Source of the DNA: JBGTHB01 sp041746415
GTDB taxonomy: Bacteria > Pseudomonadota > Gammaproteobacteria > Coxiellales > Coxiellaceae
NCBI GenBank assembly: GCA_041746415.1
Contig: JBGTHB010000175.1
Coordinates: forward strand, 1-13,982
DNA length: 13,982 nucleotides
Direction: 5' to 3'
The translations under genes were made by a program, and so were the position numbers. The notes beneath the pieces were generated by a model, which was given only the letters and a program-made list of their open reading frames with translations, did no database searches and was not told the DNA's origin. This document shows positions 5,947 to 13,300 of this stretch, in pieces (the stretch's first letter is position 1; each line of letters starts with the position of its first letter).

Positions 5947-6510
5947 ATGGCTGAGTTTGCAAAAAATTACAAAGAAAAAATCGTGCCAGAACTTAAGCAG
6001 CGCTTTAATTATAAGAGTGTAATGCAAGTTCCGCGTGTCACAAAAATCACATTAAATATGGGATTGGGTGAGGCTGTTGCGGACAAGAAAATTGTTCAGT
6101 ACGCAGTAGATGATATGGTAAAAATCAGTGGTCAAAAACCAGTGGTGACAAAAACACGCAAGTCAATTGCAGGCTTTAAAATTCGTGAAGATTGGCCAAT
6201 TGGTTGCAAAGTTACATTACGCCGTGAGCGTATGTATGATTTTTTACAACGTTTAATTTCAGTTGCTGTGCCACGTATTCGTGACTTTCGTGGCTTCAGT
6301 GTTAAATCTTTTGATGGGCGAGGCAATTACAGCTTAGGCATCAAAGAGCAAATTGTATTTCCTGAAATCAACTACGATAAGATTGACACAATTCGTGGTA
6401 TGGATATTACGATTACAACCACAGCAAGTACAAATGAAGAAGGTGCGGCATTATTAGCAGCATTTGGGTTTCCGTTTAAAGAAACAAAGGATGGCGAGGT
6501 GAAAAACTAA
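5947..6510 (+). CDS. rplE: 50S ribosomal protein L5
   Basis: L5 binds 5S rRNA together with L18 and touches the P-site tRNA and the S13 bridge. The product has 187 residues (179 in E. coli). Conserved blocks include VPRVTKITLNMGLGEA, SGQKPVVTKTRKSIAGFKIR, VAVPRIRDFRGF and GMDITITTTA. The end, FGFPFKETKDGEVKN, runs eight residues beyond the usual stop after FGFPF plus two residues, and this added DNA supplies the rpsN ribosome binding site. The ribosome binding site of rplE itself is weak (GGGAA at 5937-5941). In E. coli the S8 repressor site lies at this gene's start; I could not confirm a matching hairpin here. Confidence 0.97.
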   Translation: MAEFAKNYKEKIVPELKQRFNYKSVMQVPRVTKITLNMGLGEAVADKKIVQYAVDDMVKISGQKPVVTKTRKSIAGFKIREDWPIGCKVTLRRERMYDFLQRLISVAVPRIRDFRGFSVKSFDGRGNYSLGIKEQIVFPEINYDKIDTIRGMDITITTTASTNEEGAALLAAFGFPFKETKDGEVKN

Positions 6511-6806
6511 TGGCAAAATTGAGTGTAATACATCGTAATTTGCGACGTATTGTTGAGTCAACACGTGCATTTGCAAAACGTGCAGAACTAAGAAATTTAG
6601 TAAAAAATGGCACCGATGAAGAGCACAGTCGCGCGGTGACTAAATTGTCGAAAACGCGCAATCAAAGCCCAACTCGAATTCGTAACCGCTGTCGTCAATG
6701 TGGTCGATCACGTGGTGTGTATCGTAAATTTGGTTTGTGTCGTATTCATTTACGTGAAACGGCAATGAAAGGTTTAGTTCCCGGCTTGAAAAAGTCTAGT
6801 TGGTAA
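6510..6806 (+). CDS. rpsN: 30S ribosomal protein S14, long form with Cys3His quartet
   Basis: S14 sits in the 30S head near S3, S10 and S19. The 98-residue product is the long form (E. coli 101), recognised by FAKRAELR, NRCRQCGRSRGVYRKFGL and the ending VPGLKKSSW. In E. coli the matching positions lack a zinc site (Cys, Thr, Ser, Lys). Here they are Cys61, Cys64, Cys77 and His80, giving C-x2-C-x12-C-x2-H, the spacing of the short zinc-binding S14 type but with His as last ligand. Zinc binding is an inference. The start overlaps the rplE stop by one base, with GAGGTG at 6496-6501 as ribosome binding site. Confidence 0.96.
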   Translation: MAKLSVIHRNLRRIVESTRAFAKRAELRNLVKNGTDEEHSRAVTKLSKTRNQSPTRIRNRCRQCGRSRGVYRKFGLCRIHLRETAMKGLVPGLKKSSW

Positions 6807-6821
6807 AAGAGGTTTTTTACA

Positions 6822-7217
6822 ATGAGTATGCAAGATCCTATCGCTGATATGTTAACCCGGATTCGTAACGCTCAAAGCGTTAATAAGTCTATGGTTTCAA
6901 TGCCCGCTTCAAATTTGAAAGCAGCAATTGCGAGTGTGTTAGCGGAAGAAGGTTTTATTGAAAACAGTCATATTGAAGCTCAAGAAGGCAAGCCAACGCT
7001 TGTCCTAGGGTTGAAATATTATGAAGGGCAGCCTGTTATTAGAGAATTAAAGCGTGTTAGTAAACCTGGTTTACGGGTTTATAAACAAAAAAACAAAATT
7101 CCAAAAATTAAAAATGGTTTGGGCTTAGCAATTCTTTCAACGTCTAAAGGCATAATGACGGACAAGGCTGCTAGAACGGTTGGTTTAGGCGGTGAAGTAT
7201 TATTTTACGTGAGCTAA
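6822..7217 (+). CDS. rpsH: 30S ribosomal protein S8
   Basis: S8 binds the central domain of 16S rRNA (helix 21) early in assembly; in E. coli it also represses the spc mRNA by binding near rplE. The product has 131 residues (130 in E. coli), starting MSMQDPIADMLTRIRNAQ like the family. The C-terminal rRNA-binding block ILSTSKGIMTDKAARTVGLG is intact. The first ATG (6822) is chosen over the second (6828) because the family begins MSMQDPI and GAGG at 6809-6812 is well spaced. Nothing unusual is seen. Confidence 0.98.
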   Translation: MSMQDPIADMLTRIRNAQSVNKSMVSMPASNLKAAIASVLAEEGFIENSHIEAQEGKPTLVLGLKYYEGQPVIRELKRVSKPGLRVYKQKNKIPKIKNGLGLAILSTSKGIMTDKAARTVGLGGEVLFYVS

Positions 7218-7238
7218 TGACGAGATGAGGATTAAACA

Positions 7239-7772
7239 GTGAGTCGAATTGCAAATTATCCCGTTAACTTGCCTGCTGGAGTCGAAGTAAAAATTGACCG
7301 CAGTATGTTAACGATTAAAGGTCAGCTTGGGCAGTTGTCGCAAGCAATCTTGGCAGACGTGAATGTTGCTGAAATCGAAAAAACATTAACTTTTGTGCCT
7401 GCTGGTAAAAGCAGCACTGCTGATATGAACGCCGGCACGATGCGTGCCTTAGCTAATAATATGGTACAGGGTGTCAGCAAGGGTTTTGAACGCAAATTGA
7501 TAATGAAAGGCGTAGGTTATCGCGCTAAAGCGCAAGGCGACATGCTCTCATTGACGGCTGGATTTTCACACCCAGTTGATATAAAAATGCCGCAAGGTGT
7601 TGTTGTCGAAACGCCCACTCAAACTGACATTGTGCTGAAAGGTGCTGATAAGCAAAAAGTATGCCAAGTTGCTGCAAACATTCGTGCTGTGCGACCACCT
7701 GAACCTTATAAAGGTAAAGGTATTCGTTATCATGATGAAGTGGTGCAGCTCAAAGAAGGTAAGAAAAAATGA
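7239..7772 (+). CDS. rplF: 50S ribosomal protein L6
   Basis: L6 lies near the L7/L12 stalk base and the sarcin-ricin loop, where translation factors bind. The 177 residues equal the E. coli length. It begins MSRIANYPVNLPAGVEVKID from a GTG start, supported by GAGG at 7227-7230 and by homology. Two repeated alpha-beta domains are typical: the second holds LIMKGVGYRAKAQ and the C-terminal RPPEPYKGKGIRYHDE, which contacts 23S rRNA. The stop overlaps the rplR start by four bases (ATGA). No anomaly is visible. Confidence 0.98.
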   Translation: MSRIANYPVNLPAGVEVKIDRSMLTIKGQLGQLSQAILADVNVAEIEKTLTFVPAGKSSTADMNAGTMRALANNMVQGVSKGFERKLIMKGVGYRAKAQGDMLSLTAGFSHPVDIKMPQGVVVETPTQTDIVLKGADKQKVCQVAANIRAVRPPEPYKGKGIRYHDEVVQLKEGKKK

Positions 7773-8122
7773 TAAATAAGCAAACTAAAAGAACGCGCCG
7801 CTCAGCGAAAACCCGAGCGTTGATTAAGCGTTTAGATGAAATGCGTTTGACTGTGCATCGCACGTCTAACAATATTTACGCGCAAGTTGTGGCACCCGAT
7901 GGCGCTGTTAAAGCAGCTGCGTCAACATTAGATAAAACTTTGCGTGAGAAGTTAAAGCATCGTGGCAATAAAGATGCGGCGAAAGCAGTTGGCGAAATGA
8001 TTGCTGAAAGAGCAATTAAAGCAGGTGTAAAAAAAGTAGCTTTTGATCGTTCAGGATTTCAATACCATGGTCGTATTCAAGTGTTAGCGGAAGCAGCACG
8101 TGAAGGCGGTTTGGATTTTTAA
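7769..8122 (+). CDS. rplR: 50S ribosomal protein L18
   Basis: L18 binds 5S rRNA and, with L5, builds the central protuberance. The 117 residues equal the E. coli length. The basic N-terminal tail (KQTKRTRRSAKTRALIK) is the flexible rRNA-binding arm. The globular part shows RLTVHRTSNNIYAQVV and the C-terminal VAFDRSGFQYHGRIQVLAEAARE[GGL]DF ending of the family. GAAGGT at 7755-7760 in the end of rplF gives a ribosome binding site, and the ATGA overlap indicates coupling. Confidence 0.98.
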   Translation: MINKQTKRTRRSAKTRALIKRLDEMRLTVHRTSNNIYAQVVAPDGAVKAAASTLDKTLREKLKHRGNKDAAKAVGEMIAERAIKAGVKKVAFDRSGFQYHGRIQVLAEAAREGGLDF

Positions 8123-8133
8123 AGGTGTAAATT

Positions 8134-8649
8134 ATGCGAAATGCAGCAAAAGAAGTGGCAACAGATGGTATCCAGGATAAGCTCATTGCCGTACGACGTA
8201 CTGCCAAAGTAGTTAAAGGTGGTCGTGTATTTGGTTTTTCAGCGCTTGTGGTGGCCGGTGATGGCAAAGGTAAAATTGGCTATGGTACTGGCAAAGCACG
8301 TGAAGTGCCTGTCGCTATCAAAAAAGCATCTGAAAACGCGCGCCGCAGCATGGTGAAAATTCCATTACGTGATGGAACATTATATCATGCGATTAAAACG
8401 CATCATGGTGCAAGTAAAATCGTGATGTTGCCTGCTTCCGATGGTACTGGTGTGATTGCAGGTAATGCAATGCGCGCTGTGTTTGAAGTAATGGGCGTAT
8501 CAAATGTATTGGCCAAATGTATTGGTTCTTATAATCCACTTAACGTTGTTCAAGCCACAATTAAAGGTTTAAAACAAATGGACACGCCACAAATCATGGC
8601 GCGCAAACGTGGAAAAACAATTGAAGAGATTACTGGAGAGGCAAAATAA
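8134..8649 (+). CDS. rpsE: 30S ribosomal protein S5
   Basis: S5 sits between head and body of the 30S subunit, lines the mRNA entry channel with S3 and S4, and affects decoding accuracy and spectinomycin response. The product has 171 residues (167 in E. coli). The N-terminal dsRNA-binding-like domain has KVVKGGRVFGFSALVVAGDG, containing the loop in which spectinomycin-resistance changes are known; the loop looks wild-type. The second domain has SDGTGVIAGNAMRAVFEV and SYNPLNVVQATIKGL. AAGGTG at 8122-8127 supports the ATG start. Confidence 0.98.
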   Translation: MRNAAKEVATDGIQDKLIAVRRTAKVVKGGRVFGFSALVVAGDGKGKIGYGTGKAREVPVAIKKASENARRSMVKIPLRDGTLYHAIKTHHGASKIVMLPASDGTGVIAGNAMRAVFEVMGVSNVLAKCIGSYNPLNVVQATIKGLKQMDTPQIMARKRGKTIEEITGEAK

Positions 8650-8650
8650 A

Positions 8651-8836
8651 ATGGCACAAAAAACGTTACGAGTAACGCTTGAAAAAAGTAAATTTGGTCG
8701 TCAGCCTAGTCATCGTGCCTGTATTGAAGGTTTGGGATTACGTAAACGTCATGACATGGTTGAAATTCAAGACACGCCAGCGATTCGCGGCATGATTAAT
8801 AAAGTGTCTTATCTTTTGAAAGTTGAGGAAGTCTAA
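8651..8836 (+). CDS. rpmD: 50S ribosomal protein L30
   Basis: L30 is a small protein of the 50S subunit back, contacting 23S rRNA domain II and 5S rRNA surroundings. The start chosen is ATG 8651, giving 61 residues (59 in E. coli) beginning MAQKTLRVTLEKSKFGR. A longer reading from GTG 8609 would run inside rpsE and add 14 residues with no counterpart in the family, so it is rejected. GGAGAGG at 8635-8641 is well placed for 8651. The conserved GLGLRKRHDMVEIQDTPAIR and MINKVSYLLKVEE are present. A TAATG junction joins it to rplO. Confidence 0.97.
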   Translation: MAQKTLRVTLEKSKFGRQPSHRACIEGLGLRKRHDMVEIQDTPAIRGMINKVSYLLKVEEV

Positions 8837-9270
8837 TGCAACTTAATACAATTCAATCCGCTGAAGGATCGCGCCCTGAAAAAGTTCGAGTGGGACGTGG
8901 CATTGGTAGCGGCAAAGGTAAAACAGCAGGTCGTGGCCATAAAGGACAACGTGCTCGTGCTGGCGGTTATCATAAAGTTGGCTTTGAAGGCGGTCAGATG
9001 CCATTGCAACGCCGCTTACCTAAGTTTGGTTTTAATTCACGTAAAGCGTTAGTGAGTGCTGAAATTCGTTTAGAAGAACTCAATAAAATAACGGCAGAAG
9101 TGATAGATCTTGAAGCACTTAGAGCAGCAAATCTGATACAAAGCACAGTAAAGCAAGCCAAAGTTTTTTTGAAAGGCGAAATAAAAAAAGCGGTTACCCT
9201 GCACGGCATTTCTACCACCAAAGGCGCGAAAGCCGCAATTGAAGCAGCGGGTGGCCGAGTAGATGGCTAA
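8836..9270 (+). CDS. rplO: 50S ribosomal protein L15
   Basis: L15 is a late-assembly 50S protein with a long glycine- and arginine-rich N-terminal extension that threads into 23S rRNA. The 144 residues equal the E. coli length. The N-terminal segment (about residues 17-62) has VGRGIGSGKGKTAGRGHKGQ and GFEGGQMPLQRRLPKFGF; the C-terminal globular domain ends KGAKAAIEAAGGRV. GAGGAA at 8825-8830 lies in rpmD. The last eight bases overlap the start of secY, linking ribosome protein production to that of the translocon. Confidence 0.98.
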   Translation: MQLNTIQSAEGSRPEKVRVGRGIGSGKGKTAGRGHKGQRARAGGYHKVGFEGGQMPLQRRLPKFGFNSRKALVSAEIRLEELNKITAEVIDLEALRAANLIQSTVKQAKVFLKGEIKKAVTLHGISTTKGAKAAIEAAGGRVDG

Positions 9271-10597
9271 GGCAAAATTAGGAGCGGATATTGCAAGCGG
9301 TGGCTTAAGTGAACTAAAGCACCGTTTACTATTTGTTTTAATTGCTATTATTGTCTATAGATTAGGTGCTTATATTCCTGTTCCAGGTCTTAACCCTGCA
9401 CGTTTAGTTGATTTTTTTAGTCAACATCAAACCGGATTGCTGGGTATTTTTAACATGTTTTCTGGTGGTGCGTTATCACGCATGACCATCTTTGCTATGG
9501 GTATTATGCCTTATATCTCAGCATCTATTATTGTGCAGATGTATAGTCAGATTTCACCACAACTGCAAGTGCTCAAAAAAGAAGGCGAGTCAGGTCGTCG
9601 CAAGATTAATCAATATACTCGTTATGGTACTGTTGTCCTTTCTTTAGCGCAGTCTATTTTTATGACGCGCTGGTTAGTTTCAAGCGGTGTTGTACTTTAC
9701 CCTAGCTGGACATTTTATTTTACCGCCATCGTGACATTGGTTGCGGGTTCGGTATTTTTAATGTGGATAGGCGAACAAATGACTGAGCGCGGCATTGGCA
9801 ATGGTATTTCATTGCTTATCTTTGCTAGTATTGCGTCGCGTTTCCCCGCTGCCATCGGCCAAGTCTTTTCTCAAGTCAATCAGGGACAGATGTCACCATT
9901 GACGTTACTGGTATTGGTAGCAGTTGTTGCAGCCGTAACATTAGTAGTTGTTTATTTCGAGCGCGCCCAACGCCGCATTCCCATTAACTATGCTAAGCGT
10001 CAACAGGGCCGTAAGTTATATGCAGCACAATCCAGTCATTTACCTTTAAAAATCAATATGTCAGGCGTGATCCCGGTTATTTTTGCACAGAGTATTATTT
10101 TATTTCCTGGCGTCATAGCGCACTTTTTTTCAACCACAAAAGGCTTCAGTTGGTTAGCTGACGTGTCGCTGGCGCTACAGCCTGGCCAGCCTCTATATAT
10201 AGCCCTGTTTGCGGTCACTGTGATTTTCTTTAGTTTTTTCTACACCGCGTTGGTTTTTAATCCAAAAGAAACAGCCGACAATTTGAAGCGCTCAGGTGCT
10301 TTCATTCCAGGTATTCGCCCAGGTGAACAAACAGCCAATTATGTTGATAAAGTGATGATGAGATTGACAATGGTGGGTTCCATTTACCTCACTTTAGTGG
10401 CATTATTACCCGAATTTTTGATCATTACATGGCATGTTCCTTTTTACTTTGGCGGTACTTCATTACTGATCGTTGTGGTCGTGGTAATGGATTTTATGGC
10501 TCAAGTGCAAGCGCACTTGATGAGCCATCAGTATGCTTCGTTGATGAAAAACAAAAACTCAAAAGTAGGTGGCTTAATCCGCGAAACTGATAAATAA
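9263..10597 (+). CDS. secY: Protein translocase subunit SecY
   Basis: SecY is the channel-forming subunit of the SecYEG translocon in the inner membrane. The product has 444 residues (443 in E. coli) with about ten hydrophobic segments. The plug and second transmembrane region are typical (FNMFSGGALSR at 63-73, GIMPYISASIIVQ at 80-92), as are KKEGESGRRKINQYTRYG (105-122), GEQMTERGIGNGIS (170-183) and KRSGAFIPGIRPGEQT (342-357). Arg352 matches E. coli Arg357, needed for SecA-driven transport. The C-terminal tail (KVGGLIRETDK) differs from E. coli. No strong ribosome binding site is seen, so expression probably depends on coupling to rplO. Confidence 0.98.
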   Translation: MAKAKLGADIASGGLSELKHRLLFVLIAIIVYRLGAYIPVPGLNPARLVDFFSQHQTGLLGIFNMFSGGALSRMTIFAMGIMPYISASIIVQMYSQISPQLQVLKKEGESGRRKINQYTRYGTVVLSLAQSIFMTRWLVSSGVVLYPSWTFYFTAIVTLVAGSVFLMWIGEQMTERGIGNGISLLIFASIASRFPAAIGQVFSQVNQGQMSPLTLLVLVAVVAAVTLVVVYFERAQRRIPINYAKRQQGRKLYAAQSSHLPLKINMSGVIPVIFAQSIILFPGVIAHFFSTTKGFSWLADVSLALQPGQPLYIALFAVTVIFFSFFYTALVFNPKETADNLKRSGAFIPGIRPGEQTANYVDKVMMRLTMVGSIYLTLVALLPEFLIITWHVPFYFGGTSLLIVVVVVMDFMAQVQAHLMSHQYASLMKNKNSKVGGLIRETDK

Positions 10598-10629
10598 TCC
10601 GCGGCTAGATTCATTAGTTGGAGAAGAAA

Positions 10630-10743
10630 ATGAAAGTAAGAGCATCAGTTAAAAAGTTTTGTCGGTATTGCAAAATCATTCGTCGCAAGGGCGTTGTACG
10701 TATCATCTGTAAAGATGCACGTCATAAACAACGTCAAGGTTAA
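10630..10743 (+). CDS. rpmJ: 50S ribosomal protein L36
   Basis: This 37-residue protein is too short for most gene callers. It begins MKVRASVKKFCRYCKIIRRK and ends HKQRQG, as L36 does. It has the zinc-ribbon ligands Cys11, Cys14, Cys27 and His32, so it is the zinc-binding form. L36 stabilises 23S rRNA near the GTPase-associated region. GGAG at 10620-10623 lies seven bases before ATG. It follows secY by 32 bases, the usual last position of the spc operon. Confidence 0.97.
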   Translation: MKVRASVKKFCRYCKIIRRKGVVRIICKDARHKQRQG

Positions 10744-10771
10744 TCGCTTGATTTTGCAAGGCAAGCAGGGT

Positions 10772-10790
10772 AAGCTTACGAGCTTTTTTT
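10772..10790 (+). terminator. Weak terminator-like hairpin in the rpmJ-rpsM gap
   Basis: AAGCT (10772-10776) pairs with AGCTT (10781-10785) around the loop TACG, followed by a run of five further T bases. Only two of the five pairs are G-C, so it should be inefficient. Overlapping alternative pairings exist: the palindrome GTAAGCTTAC (10770-10779) and GCTTG (10746-10750) with CAAGC (10762-10766). It may act as a partial terminator or attenuator between the spc and alpha operons. I see no convincing promoter in the gap 10744-10818. The S4-binding leader of the alpha operon, known in E. coli, could lie here but is not proven. Confidence 0.45.
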
Positions 10791-10818
10791 ACACTTAATT
10801 AACGTTGGAGAGATATCA

Positions 10819-11187
10819 ATGGCCGTGCGAATTGCCGGAGTAAATATCCCAGAAAATAAGCATGCTTGGGTAGCCCTAAGCAGCTCGATTTATGGCATTG
10901 GTAAGACCACTGCGCATAAAATTTGTGAGGACGCAAATATTAAAGCGGACACACGCATTTCAGAATTGAGCGAAGATGACATCGAGCGCATTCGTGTGCG
11001 CATTGCTCAAGTCGTTGTCGAAGGCGACAAGCGTCGTGAAGTTTCAATGAACATTAAACAAAAAGTGGATAAAAAATGCTACGAAGGTGTACGCCATCGT
11101 CGTGGTTTACCACTTAATGGTCAGCGTACTAAAACCAATGCGCGTACGCGCAAAGGTAAACGCAAACCTGTGCGTGATAAAAAGTAA
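10819..11187 (+). CDS. rpsM: 30S ribosomal protein S13
   Basis: S13 is in the 30S head, forms intersubunit bridges with L5 and touches the P-site tRNA through its basic tail. The product has 122 residues (118 in E. coli). It opens MAVRIAGVNIPENKHAWVAL, contains the helix-hairpin-helix SIYGIGKTTAHKI (Gly26-Lys29), then RREVSMNIKQ and RHRRGLPLNGQRTKTNARTR. The last motif has Asn where E. coli has Arg in GLPVRGQRT. The C-terminus is four residues longer and lysine-rich. GGAG at 10807-10810 supports the ATG start. First gene of the alpha operon. Confidence 0.98.
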   Translation: MAVRIAGVNIPENKHAWVALSSSIYGIGKTTAHKICEDANIKADTRISELSEDDIERIRVRIAQVVVEGDKRREVSMNIKQKVDKKCYEGVRHRRGLPLNGQRTKTNARTRKGKRKPVRDKK

Positions 11188-11199
11188 GGAATGGTATAA

Positions 11200-11628
11200 A
11201 TGGCAAACGAGCAAACAGATAAAAACGATAACAGTAAGCAAGTTAATAAGCCGGTAACAAAACGCAAAACCAATAAAGTGGTTGCACAAGGTATTGCGTA
11301 TGTAGATGCTAGCTTTAACAATACCAAAGTTTCAATTACAGACCCGCAAGGCAATTTGCTTTCGTGGTCAACAGCCGGTGCAAATAATTTCAGCGGTTCA
11401 CGTAAAGGTACACCTTATGCAGGCCAATTAGCTGCTCAGGCAGCTGCACGTAAAGCGGTTGAAAAATACCAATTACGACGTGTAGCTGTGCGTGTTGTTG
11501 GTCCTGGTACTGCAAGAGATATGGCAATTCGTGGATTGCACTCTGCTGGCTTGGAAATTATTAGTCTTGAAGATCGGACGCCATTACCGCACAACGGTTG
11601 TCGTCCACGAAAAAAACGTCGCGTGTAG
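11200..11628 (+). CDS. rpsK: 30S ribosomal protein S11, divergent
   Basis: S11 forms the 30S platform near the Shine-Dalgarno/anti-Shine-Dalgarno helix. The product has 142 residues (129 in E. coli), the surplus being an N-terminal polar tail rich in Asn, Lys and Asp. The family is clear from ASFNNTKVSITDPQGN and the ending PHNGCRPRKKRRV; Asn132-Gly133 matches the E. coli isoaspartate site. Several usually conserved positions differ: FSGSRKGTP instead of FRGSRKSTP, and GPGTARD (101-107) instead of GPGxGRE. An in-frame ATG at 11191 is followed by GTA and TAA, so ATG 11200 is the start, with AAGGA at 11186-11190. Confidence 0.96.
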   Translation: MANEQTDKNDNSKQVNKPVTKRKTNKVVAQGIAYVDASFNNTKVSITDPQGNLLSWSTAGANNFSGSRKGTPYAGQLAAQAAARKAVEKYQLRRVAVRVVGPGTARDMAIRGLHSAGLEIISLEDRTPLPHNGCRPRKKRRV

Positions 11629-11647
11629 TTTAGGAGGTTAGTTTTTT

Positions 11648-12268
11648 ATGGCGAGATATTTAGGCCCAAAATGTCGTTTATCAAGACGTGAACGTACAGA
11701 TTTACAATTAAAAAGTGGTATTCGTGCAATTGACACGAAGTGCAAATTGGATCGTACGCCTGGTCAACATTGGCAGCGTCGTGGTCGTACAACAGACTAC
11801 GGTGTTCAGTTGCGCATGAAACAAATGATTCGTCGTTATTACGGCATTATGGAGCGTCAATTCCGTAACTATTATAAAGAAGCGGAAAGAATCAAAGGTT
11901 CAACAGGTGACAATTTATTAAAATTGTTGGAATCACGTTTAGATAATGTTGTTTACCGTATGGGTTTTGCAGCTACGCGCGCTGAAGCGCGACAGTTGGT
12001 TTCCCATAAATCAATTATGGTTAATGGTAATGTTATCAATATTGCTTCTTATATGGTGAAGCCTGGCGATACTGTGGAAATTCGCAGCAAAGCAAAAAGT
12101 CAATTGCGCATCAAAGCCGCAATGGATTTAGCGCAACAACGCCAAGCTAGTGCCTGGATCGAAGTAGATCAAAAAGCAATGAGTGGTGTATTTAAAGATG
12201 AAGCAGATGTGGCAGAACTTCCAGCTGAGTTCAAAGTGAACTTAGTAGTTGAGCTGTACTCCAAATAG
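11648..12268 (+). CDS. rpsD: 30S ribosomal protein S4
   Basis: S4 binds the 5' domain of 16S rRNA at a five-way junction, starts 30S assembly and affects decoding fidelity; in E. coli it represses the alpha operon. The 206 residues equal the E. coli length. The opening MARYLGPKCRLSRRE is typical. Only Cys9 and Cys32 are present, so this is the zinc-free form. The S4 RNA-binding domain spans about residues 96-147 (ESRLDNVVYRMGFAATRAEA, then VNGNVINIASYMVKPGD). A full AGGAGG at 11632-11637 precedes a T-rich spacer. Nothing else is odd. Confidence 0.98.
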   Translation: MARYLGPKCRLSRRERTDLQLKSGIRAIDTKCKLDRTPGQHWQRRGRTTDYGVQLRMKQMIRRYYGIMERQFRNYYKEAERIKGSTGDNLLKLLESRLDNVVYRMGFAATRAEARQLVSHKSIMVNGNVINIASYMVKPGDTVEIRSKAKSQLRIKAAMDLAQQRQASAWIEVDQKAMSGVFKDEADVAELPAEFKVNLVVELYSK

Positions 12269-12280
12269 AGGGTTGTTAGC

Positions 12281-13276
12281 ATGGCGGTTAGTATACAAGA
12301 TATTTATAAAGAGTTTTTAATTCCAAAAAATATTCAGGTTCAAAAACTGAATGAAAACACATCTCGCGTTGTGCTTGAGCCATTAGAACGCGGCTTTGGC
12401 CATACACTTGGCAACGCTTTGCGTCGTATTTTGTATTCATCTATGCCTGGTGCGGCAATTGTGGAAGCAAGAATTGATGGTGTGTTACACGAATACAGCT
12501 CAATTGATGGCGTGCGTGAAGACGTGGTTGATATTTTATTAAACCTTAAAGACGTAGCGATTCGTTTAAATGATCGTGAACACGCGACACTGATTTTACG
12601 CAAAAAAGGTCCAGGTGCAATCACTGCAGGAGATATTCAAACAGAAGGCAACGCGGTTATTGTGAATCCAGATCACATCATTGCGCATTTAACCGGTGAC
12701 AAAGAATTTAATATGACACTAAAAGTGCGTGTTAGTCGCGGTTATGAACCTGTGAGCACACGTTTTGGTGCTGAAGAAAGCCGTGAAGTGGGTTCGTTGC
12801 AAATTGATGCTTCATTTAGCCCAATTAAACGCGTGGCGTATTCTGTTGATAATGCGCGTGTAGAAAATCGCACTGACTTAGACAAATTAATTATTGATTT
12901 AGAAACAAATGGCACACTAGATCCTGAAGAAGCAATTCGTCGTTCAGCAACCATTTTGCAACATCAGTTATCTGCGTTTGTTGAGCTGCCAAATGACAGC
13001 GTCTTAAAATCGCATAAATCAGAACAGAACATGGATCCCATTTTAATGCGTCCAGTGGATGATTTGGAATTAACGGTGCGTGCAGCAAATTGTTTAAAAG
13101 CAGAAAATATTTATTATATTGGTGATTTAGTGCAACGCTCTGAAAGTGATTTACTCAAAACACCTAACCTGGGTAAAAAATCATTAACGGAAATTAAAGT
13201 GGTTCTGGCACAACGCGGTTTGGGTTTAGGTATGAAAGTAGATAAATGGCCGCCAGCTAATTTGCATGACGAGTAA
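12281..13276 (+). CDS. rpoA: RNA polymerase alpha subunit
   Basis: Alpha dimerises to start RNA polymerase assembly, and its C-terminal domain binds promoter UP elements and activators. The product has 331 residues (329 in E. coli). The N-terminal domain holds ERGFGHTLGNALRRILYSS, with Arg48-Arg49 matching E. coli Arg44-Arg45. A linker at about 235-255 is followed by the C-terminal domain VDDLELTVRAANCLKAENIY; Arg267 matches E. coli Arg265, the main DNA contact. TPNLGKKSLTEIK is intact. GAGGG at 12268-12272 supports the start. Its place between rpsD and rplQ is standard and ties polymerase supply to ribosome synthesis. Confidence 0.98.
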   Translation: MAVSIQDIYKEFLIPKNIQVQKLNENTSRVVLEPLERGFGHTLGNALRRILYSSMPGAAIVEARIDGVLHEYSSIDGVREDVVDILLNLKDVAIRLNDREHATLILRKKGPGAITAGDIQTEGNAVIVNPDHIIAHLTGDKEFNMTLKVRVSRGYEPVSTRFGAEESREVGSLQIDASFSPIKRVAYSVDNARVENRTDLDKLIIDLETNGTLDPEEAIRRSATILQHQLSAFVELPNDSVLKSHKSEQNMDPILMRPVDDLELTVRAANCLKAENIYYIGDLVQRSESDLLKTPNLGKKSLTEIKVVLAQRGLGLGMKVDKWPPANLHDE

Positions 13277-13300
13277 ATTGAATCTAAGTAGGATAAGACA

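Noticed and set aside
8609..8650. GTG start adding 14 residues to L30
   Set aside because: It lies inside rpsE, the added residues have no counterpart in L30, and GGAGAGG at 8635-8641 fits ATG 8651.
11674..11743. Cys9 and Cys32 in S4 as a possible zinc site
   Set aside because: The zinc form of S4 needs four clustered cysteines; only two are present, as in E. coli S4.
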